Origin: Bradyrhizobium sp. Leo170
GTDB taxonomy: Bacteria; Pseudomonadota; Alphaproteobacteria; Rhizobiales; Xanthobacteraceae
DNA length: 32,933 nucleotides
Direction: 5' to 3'
Assembly: GCF_004296405.1 (NCBI RefSeq)
Contig: NZ_PSRR01000058.1
Location: forward strand, 1-32,933
Below the pieces are notes generated by a model. It was not told where the DNA came from and searched no databases. It worked only from the letters and a program-made list of their open reading frames with translations. Of this stretch, positions 23,696 to 31,531 are shown piece by piece; position 1 is the stretch's first letter, and every line of letters begins with the position of its first letter. A program made the position numbers and the translations under genes.

Positions 23696-26572
23696 TTGCG
23701 TCTGATCAGGTGGCTTGCGCCGCTTGCGCTGGCCCTCATGATGGTTGTCGGCGCGGCCCCGGCGCGTGCAGTTGATGCCGTCAGCGTCCGCAGCGACGCG
23801 CCCGCGATCGATCTCACCGCCGTTCTCGACCACCAGCGCAGCGACACCGATCGCATCCAGGTCTCGACCGCGCCCGGTACCGACGGCATCGTCCGCCGCA
23901 TCGAGGTCCGCGCGCGCGAGGGCGGGCAATATTGGGTGGTGTTCGCGCTCGCCAACAACACCGATGACCAGCTCGACCGCCTGATCGTCGCGCCACATTA
24001 CCGCATCGTCTCGTCCGGCCTGTTCTGGCCGGATCTCGGCCTGTCGCGCATCGCCACCATCACACCGTCGGTCGGCGACCGTCCCGAGCGGCAGGAGAGC
24101 CCGACCGCGGATGTCTTCCGCATCACGCTCGATCCGGGCGCGGTCGTCACCTACGTCGCGGAATTGCGCACCGACAAGCTGCCGCAGCTCTATCTTTGGG
24201 AGCCCGAGTCCTACAAGGACAAGGTCAACTCCTTCACGCTCTACCAGGGCATCGTGATCGGCATTTCCGGACTGCTGGCGCTGGTGCTGACGATCCTGTT
24301 CGTGGTCAAGGGCAGCATCATGTTTCCGGCGGCCGCCGCGCTCGCCTGGGCGGTGCTGGTCTATATCGGCGTCGATTTCGGCTTCTGGGGCAAGGTGCTG
24401 GACATGTCGAACAACGCCGAGCGCGTCTGGCGCGCGGCGGGCGAGGCGATATTGGCGGCGACGCTGCTCGTGTTCCTGTTCGCCTATCTCAATTTGAGCC
24501 GCTGGCATGTGCGCTATTCCCACATCACCATCGGCTGGCTGCTGTTCCTGGGATCGCTGGTGGCGCTGGCGCTGTTCGATCCCGCGGTGGCTTCCGGCAT
24601 CGCGCGCATGTCGCTCGTCATGATCGCCTTCGCCGGCTTTGCGCTGATCGTCTATCTTTCGACCCACGGTTTTGACCGCGCCGTTCTCTTGATCCCGACC
24701 TGGTTCCTGCTGGTGGTCTGGGTGGTCGCGGCCGGCATGACGGTGGCGGGCAGTGTCACCAATGACATCGTTGGTCCGGCGCTGCTCGGCGGCCTCGTGC
24801 TGATAGTGATGCTGATCGGCTTCACGGTGATGCAGCATGCCTTTGCCGGCGGCGGCGCCACCACGGGCGTCGTCTCCGATGTCGAGCGGCGGGCGCTGGC
24901 GCTGACCGGCTCCGGCGACCTGATCTGGGACTGGGACGTCTCTGCCGACAAGGTGTTCACCAGCCCCGAGACCGAGGCGCTGCTCGGCCTGAAGCGCGGC
25001 ACGCTGGAAGGGCCGGCGGCGAAATGGCTGGAGGTGCTGCATCCGCTCGACCAGGACCGTTTCCGTGCAGCACTTGACAGCGTGCTCGACCAGCGCCGCG
25101 GCCGCCTGGTGCAGGATTTCCGGCTGCGCACCCCGGACGGCCATTTCATGTGGTTCGCGCTGAAGGCGCGGCCTGTCGTCGGCTCCGACGGCGAGGTCTC
25201 GCGCGTGGTCGGCACGCTTACCGACGTCACCGACATCAAGAATTCCGAAGAGCGGATGCTGCATGACTCGGTCCACGACAATCTGACCGGCCTGCCGAAC
25301 CGCAAATTGTTCATGGACCGGCTCAGCGCGGTCGCCAATCTCGCAAAGACCGTGCCGACGCTGCGGCCGACGTTGATGGTGATCGACCTCGACCGCTTCA
25401 AGCAGGTCAACGACTCCGTCGGCATGGCGGTCGGCGATTCCATCCTGCTGACGCTGGCGCGCCGCCTGACCCGCATCCTCAAACCGCAGGACACGCTGGC
25501 GCGATTGGCCGGCGACCAGTTCGGCCTGATCCTGTTGTCCGAGCAGGACCCAGCGCGGATCACCGCCTTTGCCGAAACCATCCGCAAGACCATCCGCGCG
25601 CCGATCGCCTTCAACGACCGCGAGATCTTCCTGACCGCTTCGATCGGGCTGGCGCTCTCCGACCCGCAGACGCAGCTCACCGACGAGATCATCAAGGACG
25701 CCGAGCTTGCGATGTATCACTCCAAGCGCATCGGCGGCGACCGCATCGACGTCTACAAGCCGGCGATGCGCGCGCGCAAGACCGACCGCCTGACGCTGGA
25801 GAGCGAGCTGCGCCGCGCCATCGAGCGGCAGGAGATCACGATCCTCTACCAGCCGATCGTGCGGCTCGAGGACCGTTCGATTGCCGGCTTCGAGGCCCTG
25901 TCGCGCTGGGACCATCCGAAACTCGGGCGGATGTCGCCGTCCGAATTCATCTCCATCGCGGAGGAGATCGGCCTGATCGTCGACCTCGGCACCTTCGTGA
26001 TGGACCAGACCGCGCGGCAGCTTTCGATCTGGCAGCGCGCGATGCGGTCACGCGAGCCGATCTTTGCCTCCGTCAATGTCTCATCGCGGCAATTGCTGCG
26101 CCACGACCTGATCCACGACATCAGGACCGTGCTGTCGCGCTCCTCGGTCGCGCGCGGCACACTGAAATTGGAATTGACGGAATCGCTGGTGATGGAGAAT
26201 CCGGAGCACGCCGCGCAGATGCTGGCGCGCATCCGCGAGCTCGGCACCGGCCTCTCCCTGGATGACTTCGGCACCGGCCACTCCTCACTGTCCTACCTGC
26301 AGCGCTTCCCGTTCGACACCATCAAGATCGACCAGTCCTTCGTCCGCACCACCAGCCGCGGCACGCGGCCCGTGATCCTGAAATCGATCATCGCGCTCGC
26401 CCACGACCTCGGCATGGACGTGGTGGCGGAAGGCGCGGAAACGGATTCGGATGCGGTCGAGCTCTACCAGCTCGGCTGCGAATACGCGCAGGGCTTCGCC
26501 TTCGGCGAGCCGATGGATGCCGACGCCGCAATGCGCCTGCTCACCGAGGAGCGGCTGGAAGCCGCGAGCTGA
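23696..26572 (+). CDS. Membrane sensor with PAS, degenerate GGDEF and intact EAL domains
   Basis: A 958-residue c-di-GMP protein. Residues 1-25 are a signal peptide, about 26-170 an exported beta-rich sensor of 7TMR-DISM type, and about 180-390 seven membrane helices. Then come a PAS domain (about 395-510), GGDEF (about 515-680) and EAL (about 705-950). The cyclase site reads AGDQF (605-609) and the inhibitory site is KPQD rather than RxxD, so synthesis is unlikely. The phosphodiesterase site has EAL at 733-735, LTESLVMEN, DDFGTG and VVAEGAE, so c-di-GMP breakdown is likely. The start is TTG with GGAG eight bases upstream; an eight-codon frame ending TGA overlaps that site. Confidence 0.9.
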   Translation: MRLIRWLAPLALALMMVVGAAPARAVDAVSVRSDAPAIDLTAVLDHQRSDTDRIQVSTAPGTDGIVRRIEVRAREGGQYWVVFALANNTDDQLDRLIVAPHYRIVSSGLFWPDLGLSRIATITPSVGDRPERQESPTADVFRITLDPGAVVTYVAELRTDKLPQLYLWEPESYKDKVNSFTLYQGIVIGISGLLALVLTILFVVKGSIMFPAAAALAWAVLVYIGVDFGFWGKVLDMSNNAERVWRAAGEAILAATLLVFLFAYLNLSRWHVRYSHITIGWLLFLGSLVALALFDPAVASGIARMSLVMIAFAGFALIVYLSTHGFDRAVLLIPTWFLLVVWVVAAGMTVAGSVTNDIVGPALLGGLVLIVMLIGFTVMQHAFAGGGATTGVVSDVERRALALTGSGDLIWDWDVSADKVFTSPETEALLGLKRGTLEGPAAKWLEVLHPLDQDRFRAALDSVLDQRRGRLVQDFRLRTPDGHFMWFALKARPVVGSDGEVSRVVGTLTDVTDIKNSEERMLHDSVHDNLTGLPNRKLFMDRLSAVANLAKTVPTLRPTLMVIDLDRFKQVNDSVGMAVGDSILLTLARRLTRILKPQDTLARLAGDQFGLILLSEQDPARITAFAETIRKTIRAPIAFNDREIFLTASIGLALSDPQTQLTDEIIKDAELAMYHSKRIGGDRIDVYKPAMRARKTDRLTLESELRRAIERQEITILYQPIVRLEDRSIAGFEALSRWDHPKLGRMSPSEFISIAEEIGLIVDLGTFVMDQTARQLSIWQRAMRSREPIFASVNVSSRQLLRHDLIHDIRTVLSRSSVARGTLKLELTESLVMENPEHAAQMLARIRELGTGLSLDDFGTGHSSLSYLQRFPFDTIKIDQSFVRTTSRGTRPVILKSIIALAHDLGMDVVAEGAETDSDAVELYQLGCEYAQGFAFGEPMDADAAMRLLTEERLEAAS

Positions 26573-26575
26573 TCC

Positions 26576-26598
26576 GTCGTCCCGGCCTTGAGCCGGCA
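26576..26598. repeat. Left half of a palindromic element
   Basis: CGTCGTCCCGGCC followed by GAGCCGG lies right after the GGDEF-EAL stop. It pairs in orientation with the half at 26747-26775, on the other side of the foldback at 26621-26709. Confidence 0.45.
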
Positions 26599-26620
26599 AC
26601 TGTCATGCCCCGCGGAGACC

Positions 26621-26709
26621 CGTAAGGTGGGCAAAGCGCAGCGTGCCCACCATCTCTCCACATTCTCGTTCCGGAATGGTGGGCACGCTGCGCTTTGCCC
26701 ACCCTTACG
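26621..26709. repeat. 89-base foldback with 33-base arms
   Basis: The left arm 26621-26653 (CGTAAGGTGGGCAAAGCGCA...) and right arm 26676-26709 are inverted copies differing by one inserted G, around a 22-base centre. This is a small non-coding foldback of the type that spreads in rhizobial genomes. Confidence 0.85.
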
Positions 26710-26744
26710 TTTGCGACGGCCGAGCGCCACAACAAGCCCTGTAG

Positions 26745-27029
26745 TTATGGGCTCCCGCCTTCGCGGGAACGACGGACATCGCGAGGAAGCCGCTTGAACT
26801 TCACGCTGTTGCCGTCGGCCTGACGCGTGGCGGCGTAGCCGGCCTCGAGACAAGCTTCGCGCTGGGGCATCCTTTCCTGTGGACTGCGGAGGCTATCCCA
26901 CCAGGAGGCGCGCTGCGCCGCGCGCGGCAGCGACGCGTCGATGATGGTCTCGATCTCCTCGAAGCTGAGCACCAGTTCGGTCAGCGTCTGCTTCTTCAGA
27001 TAGTCCCGCAACGGGCCGTAATCGTTCAC
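26745..27029 (-). CDS. Small DUF7662-like hypothetical protein
   Basis: A 94-residue protein. The head MNDYGPLRDYLKKQ, then LSFEEIETIIDASLPRAAQRASWW, then EACLEAGYAATRQADGNSVKFKR, matches a small family of bacterial proteins sharing a 'LPxSAxxxxxWW' block, which I recall as DUF7662. It has no signal peptide. The start is GTG at 27029 with GAGGACC upstream. The last dozen or so residues (..SREGGSP) are encoded by the palindromic half-element at 26747-26775, so the native C-terminus was probably replaced by the insertion. Function unknown. Confidence 0.7.
   Translation of the reverse strand: MNDYGPLRDYLKKQTLTELVLSFEEIETIIDASLPRAAQRASWWDSLRSPQERMPQREACLEAGYAATRQADGNSVKFKRLPRDVRRSREGGSP
26747..26775. 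repeat. Right half of a palindromic element, inside the DUF7662-like frame
   Basis: GGGCTCCCGCCTTCGCGGGAACGACGG contains the stem CCCGC, TTC, GCGGG and supplies the stop codon and last residues of the DUF7662-like gene. Confidence 0.5.
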
Positions 27030-27166
27030 TTCAGGTCCTCAAGACTCGCGCCATCGCCGAAAAACGTCATGCACGCCAACCAATCGTTAACCCATTCGCG
27101 GTTCGCTGTCGCCGCTTAAGGCCGCAACAATGTTTCCGGTGCATGAAGGGTGGCCCGGGACGAAAC

Positions 27167-28659
27167 ATGCCACACGAACGGCGACAACAAGCAAAGCGGC
27201 GCTGGCGGCTATCGACGAAGCTCCTGATCGCTTCCTCGGTCGCGACGTGATCGGCTTTTCCACCATCTGCACCAGCGTCATGCTCGACATGCGCCACGGC
27301 GAGGAGGAACTGGCCCGGCAGACGCTGGAAAACCTCGCCTCAGGCATCGACGCCGATATCGGCCGCAATATCGAACTGTTCGACCTCTCGCTGCGCGCGG
27401 TCGCCGGCGCCATGGTAATGCCGGAGATCAAGGACGTCAGCAAGGAGGTCCGGCACCTGATCCTGTTCGACCACGCAGCCACCGCAAAGCACTTTGGCGC
27501 GATCCAGGTGTTCGACAGCACGGGGCGGTTGGTGGACGATGCATCGACGCTCGATCCCCTGGCGGAGAACCGCAGCGACGAAGAATATTTCCACATCCAT
27601 CGCGACCAGCCCTATACCGGCCTCTACGTCTCAAAGCCGATGCTCCACCGCGGGGCCTACGCGATCGTGCTGAGCCGGCGCATCAGCGGTGAAGACGGAA
27701 GCTTTCTCGGCGTCGTCGCAGGCTCGATCCGCTTCAGCTATTTCCACGAACTGTTCGGACGGCTGACGCTTGCCCCCGGCGACGCCATCACCGTGCTGCG
27801 TCGCGACCGCACGATCATCATGCGCACGCCGTTCGATCTCGATGTCATCGGCACCAATCTGGCGGAGCGACCCAACTGGACGTCGGACAATCTGAAGAAC
27901 AACGGCTCCTACTCCGGTGCGGGCCCGATCGACCCGACCCCGCGGCTCTATGTCCGTCGCAGCGGAAACGGCCCGCTGTTCACCGTGGTCGGAAAACCCC
28001 TGGACGGCGTCTTCAGCCTTTGGCGCAAGGAGGCGACCCGGATCGGCGCCATCATGGCGGCACTGGTCCTGTTCGTGCTCGGCACCACGCTGTTCCTGGC
28101 GCGCGAGATCGGCCGCCGCGCCGAGGCCGAGGAGAAGCTCGAGGAGCTTGCGACCACCGATGCACTGACCGGCCTGCGAAACCGGCGCAAGTTCGATGCC
28201 GATATCGATACGGAATGGCGCCGCGCCGGCCGGCATGAGACGCCGCTCGCGCTGCTCATCATCGACGCCGACCATTTCAAGGCCTTCAACGACACCTATG
28301 GTCACCAGGCCGGCGACCAAGTGCTGGTCGGCATCGCGATCTGCATTTCGGATTCGGTCCGGCGCGCCGGCGATTGCACGGCACGCCTGGGCGGCGAGGA
28401 ATTCGCAGTGCTGCTGCCCGGCCAGAGCGCCGTGGAAGCATTCGGCGTGGCGGAGATGATCCGCCGAAAAGTCGAGCAATGGTGCGACGGTGAGACCATC
28501 ACCACGGTCAGCATCGGGGTCGCGAGTCTCACGCCTCTGGCCGGCCAGAACTGGAGCGATCTGGTGGAAGCCGCCGACAGGGCGCTCTATGCCGCCAAGG
28601 CCAATGGCCGCAACCAGAGCGTGGTCGCCAGCCTGCAGGCGCTGTCGCTGGTAGCGTGA
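27167..28659 (+). CDS. Membrane diguanylate cyclase (PDC/Cache sensor + GGEEF), N-terminus frameshifted near 27247
   Basis: This protein makes c-di-GMP from GTP. It has an exported PDC/Cache-like sensor (DADIGRNIELFDLSLRAV .. DEEYFHIHRDQ .. GLYVSKPM), a second membrane helix (IGAIMAALVLFVLGTTLFL) and a GGDEF domain with an intact GGEEF (421-425 when counted from 27130) and RAGD inhibitory site, so it should be active and product-inhibited. The open frame from ATG 27130 lacks a good first helix. From ATG 27167 (GGGA upstream) another frame reads MPHERRQQAKRRWRLSTKLL then IASSVAT and hits TGA at 27248; adding one G there gives SSVATVIGFSTICTSVML, a proper first helix. I therefore take 27167 as the real start. 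Confidence 0.85.
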
Positions 28660-28668
28660 GGCGCCGCG

Positions 28669-28806
28669 TCACTGCTTCTCAGTCGGAGCCTGACATTTCT
28701 CAGCCGGAGCGTCGGCTAAGTCTTTGCGTCGGTCTCGTAACCGATCCAGATAGGCTTTGGCCTCATCCAGCCCGGCCTTGACCTTGTCGAACGCTGCCTC
28801 TGCCAT
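28669..28806 (-). CDS. 45-residue hypothetical protein
   Basis: A small acidic/basic helical protein beginning MAEAAFDKVKAGLDEAKAYL and ending in a Pro/Glu/Lys tail with two similar units (PAEKCQ, APTEKQ). A good ribosome site (GGGAAGAG) precedes the ATG, which is why I accept it. The head resembles the first helix of some HigA-type antitoxins, but there is no DNA-binding domain, so I make no functional call. It ends nine bases from the convergent diguanylate cyclase stop. Confidence 0.5.
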   Translation of the reverse strand: MAEAAFDKVKAGLDEAKAYLDRLRDRRKDLADAPAEKCQAPTEKQ

Positions 28807-28821
28807 TTCTCTTCCCGCACT

Positions 28822-28899
28822 CGTCATTGCGAGCGCAGCGAAGCAATCCATGGCTCCGCAAGTGGCGAAATGGATTGCTTCGCTTCGCTCGCAATGACA
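28822..28899. repeat. Palindromic element 'CGTCATTGCGAGCG..AAGCAATCCAT', second copy
   Basis: Inverted arms of about 30 bases, CGTCATTGCGAGCGCAGCGA... and ...TCGCTCGCAATGACA. It is the same family as 21151-21234 and lies between galU and the 45-residue gene. Confidence 0.85.
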
Positions 28900-28921
28900 G
28901 CGATAGACAGCAAGTTGGACA

Positions 28922-29803
28922 CTACTTCTCCATATACTTCCTCATCTCCGCCAGCAGGCCGTCGCGCAGTTCGGGGCGGCGCAGGCCATAGGCGAGGTTG
29001 GCGCGCAGGAAGCCGGCCTTGGAGCCGCAATCGTGGCGCTCGCCTTCGAACTCCACGCCATAGAATTTCTGCGTCTTCGCCAGCCCGATCATGGCATCGG
29101 TGAGCTGGATCTCGCCGCCGGCGCCGCGCTCCTGCGTCGCCAGGATTTCGAAAATCTCCGGCTGCAAAATATAGCGGCCGGTGATCGAGAGGTTGGAGGG
29201 CGCCGTGCCCTTCGGCGGCTTCTCCACCATGCCGTTGATCTCGAACATCGTGGGATGGGCGTGGCGCGGCCCGACGCCGCAGATGCCGTATTGGTGGGTG
29301 AGATGGTCGGGCACCTCCTCGACCGCGATCAGGTTTGACTTCTCGCCGAGCTTGCCCGCAGCCTCGATCATCTGGGCGAGGCAGCCCGGCGTGTTCAGCA
29401 CCAGCTCGTCCGGCAGCACCACCGCAAAAGGCTCATTGCCGATAATGTCGCGGGCGCACCACACCGCGTGACCGAGCCCGTGCGGCGCCTGCTGGCGGGT
29501 AAAGCTGACGGCGCCCGCTTCGGGCTGGTTCTGCGCCAGGACATCCATCTCCGCTTTCTTGCCGCGCGCAACCAGCGTGGTGTCGAGCTCGAACATCCGG
29601 TCGAAATGGTCCTCGATGGTGGCCTTGTTGCGGCCGGTGACGAAGACGAAATGCTCGATCCCGGCCTCCTTCGCCTCGTCATACACGTATTGGATGAGCG
29701 GCTTGTCGACGATGGTCAGCATTTCCTTCGGCATTGCCTTGGTGGCGGGCAGGACCCGGGTGCCGAGACCGGCGACGGGGAAGACGGCTTTACGGATTCT
29801 CAT
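28922..29803 (-). CDS. galU: UTP-glucose-1-phosphate uridylyltransferase
   Basis: The 293-residue enzyme makes UDP-glucose for exopolysaccharide, LPS and glycan synthesis. The nucleotide-binding start VFPVAGLGTRVLPATKAMPKE, IVDKPLIQYVYDEA, FVTGRNK, VVLPDELVL and the VEKPP motif are all in place. The start MRIRKAVFPVAG at 29803 gives the usual family length; the frame runs on upstream without homology. No strong ribosome site is visible. It is divergent from the lytic transglycosylase gene, with a 200-base AT-richer promoter region between. Confidence 0.96.
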   Translation of the reverse strand: MRIRKAVFPVAGLGTRVLPATKAMPKEMLTIVDKPLIQYVYDEAKEAGIEHFVFVTGRNKATIEDHFDRMFELDTTLVARGKKAEMDVLAQNQPEAGAVSFTRQQAPHGLGHAVWCARDIIGNEPFAVVLPDELVLNTPGCLAQMIEAAGKLGEKSNLIAVEEVPDHLTHQYGICGVGPRHAHPTMFEINGMVEKPPKGTAPSNLSITGRYILQPEIFEILATQERGAGGEIQLTDAMIGLAKTQKFYGVEFEGERHDCGSKAGFLRANLAYGLRRPELRDGLLAEMRKYMEK

Positions 29804-30003
29804 GGGAATGTCGGGCGCCTTGAAATGTGTGAGACGGATATCGCATCTTGCTATCCGGTTTGCAGCCGGGAACAAAGGCGGATGTGTGATGCCACGTCGC
29901 TTTTGTCGTTGTGACAGATCAAAACAAAATCTCGCCTTTGTTAAGCTGTTGGAAACCGTCACAAGGCCTTCTGAACCAATCGTTGGAACGGGCAGATCGA
30001 GCC

Positions 30004-31383
30004 ATGCGGCGGACGGGAACAGCGACCAAGAGCCGAACCATCGCGATGATAGTCGCGGCGGTTCTGCTTGTTTCCAATCAGGCTCTCGCTCAGTCCCAGG
30101 GCGGGCTCGCGGATCTGCTCGGCGGCTTGTTTCCGGGATCCAAATCCTCGCCCCCACCGGAGGCTGCCGTTGGCACCGACGGCTCTGCTCCGCCCTGGAG
30201 CGGCGAGGACGGCGCGTCCGGTCACCCGCTGATGACGGCGGCCGCGATTCGGCAGGCAGCGGCCAATTTCGACAATTGTGTCGCCTCGATGTGGCCCGAC
30301 GCGGCGCGACGCAACGTCACACGCGAGAATTTCGAGCGCTTCATCGCGGGGCTCACGCCCGACCTGCGCATCATGGATCTCTTGGATTCGCAGCCCGAAT
30401 TCACCAAGGCGATCTGGGACTATCTCGACATCCTCGTGAACGACAACCGTCTCGCCAAGGGCCGCGAGATCCTCGCCAAGTACAAGGCGCAATTCGACGC
30501 CGCGGAAAAAGCCTATGGCGTCGACCGCTACGCGATCGCGGCGATCTGGGGCATCGAATCCAATTATTCGACCCAGATGGGCGACCGCAGCGTGGTGCAA
30601 TCGACCGCCACGCTCGCCTGCATCGGCCGCCGGCAGGACTACTTCAAGGACGAATTCCTCTCGGCGCTGGAGATCCTCAATCGTGGCGATCTGCGCCCTG
30701 AGCAGCTCCGCGGCTCCTGGGCCGGCGCCTTCGGGCCAACGCAGTTTATGCCGACCGCGTTCAAGCGCTTCGCGGTCGATGCTGACGGTGACGGCAGGCG
30801 CGATGTCGTCGACAACCCGGCCGATCTGATCGCCTCGACCGCCAACAACCTGAAAAAGGACGGCTGGCAGACCGGCCAGAGCTGGGGCTACGAAGTCGTC
30901 GTTCCCAAGGACTTCAACTACATGATGGCCGACCGCGCCAAGGCGATGACGCTCGCGCAATGGCAGCAGCAGGGACTGCGGCGCGCCAACAACCAGCCGT
31001 TCCCGCGCTCGACCGACAAGGCCTATCTGCTCGCCCCTGCCGGCGCCGAAGGCCCGGGCTTTTTGATGATGCAGAATTTCCGGGTGATCATGAAGTACAA
31101 CCCGGCCGAGGCCTATGCGCTGGCGATCGGCCATTTCGCCGACCGCCTGCGCGGCGGGCCGCCCTTCGTGCAGCCCTGGCCACGCCAGGAACGGGTGCTG
31201 TCGCGCGCCGAACGGCTGGAACTGCAACAACTGCTCGCCCAGCGCGGCTTCTACCGCGGCACGCCGGACGGCCAGATCGGCGGCCAGACCAGGGAAGCGC
31301 TGCGCAGTTTCCAGGCCTCGATCGGAACGCCCGCCGACGGATTTGCCACCTCCGACATGCTGGAGCGCCTGAGGGGGCGATAG
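30004..31383 (+). CDS. Lytic murein transglycosylase, MltB family, with C-terminal peptidoglycan-binding domain
   Basis: A 459-residue exported enzyme that cleaves peptidoglycan strands to 1,6-anhydro products. Residues 1-30 hold a signal peptide (IAMIVAAVLLVSNQALAQ). A Ser/Pro/Gly linker leads to the SLT-type domain (about 75-385) with the catalytic Glu185 in IWGIESNYSTQMG and the FGPTQFMPTAFKRF block. A three-helix peptidoglycan-binding domain (about 400-459: LQQLLAQRGFYRGTPDGQIG) ends the protein. Start 30004 gives a proper signal peptide; the frame from 29911 adds 31 residues that would mask it. No lipobox, so it is soluble in the periplasm unlike E. coli MltB. Confidence 0.92.
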   Translation: MRRTGTATKSRTIAMIVAAVLLVSNQALAQSQGGLADLLGGLFPGSKSSPPPEAAVGTDGSAPPWSGEDGASGHPLMTAAAIRQAAANFDNCVASMWPDAARRNVTRENFERFIAGLTPDLRIMDLLDSQPEFTKAIWDYLDILVNDNRLAKGREILAKYKAQFDAAEKAYGVDRYAIAAIWGIESNYSTQMGDRSVVQSTATLACIGRRQDYFKDEFLSALEILNRGDLRPEQLRGSWAGAFGPTQFMPTAFKRFAVDADGDGRRDVVDNPADLIASTANNLKKDGWQTGQSWGYEVVVPKDFNYMMADRAKAMTLAQWQQQGLRRANNQPFPRSTDKAYLLAPAGAEGPGFLMMQNFRVIMKYNPAEAYALAIGHFADRLRGGPPFVQPWPRQERVLSRAERLELQQLLAQRGFYRGTPDGQIGGQTREALRSFQASIGTPADGFATSDMLERLRGR

Positions 31384-31531
31384 GACCCCAAAAAATCACC
31401 TAAATACCGCTGTTTGGCCGCCGCCTTGACGACTTGGGCGGGTGCCGGATCCATGCTGGAAAATATGCCCGCTTGAGGCCCGATTCCGCTAGTATGGCGT
31501 TGTCTTCAAAATCCATTTCGACCGAGCTTTG

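Noticed and set aside
23633..25915. 760-residue minus-strand open frame
   Set aside because: Antisense to the well-supported GGDEF-EAL gene, and rich in Gln/Arg/Asp/His repeats typical of shadow frames.
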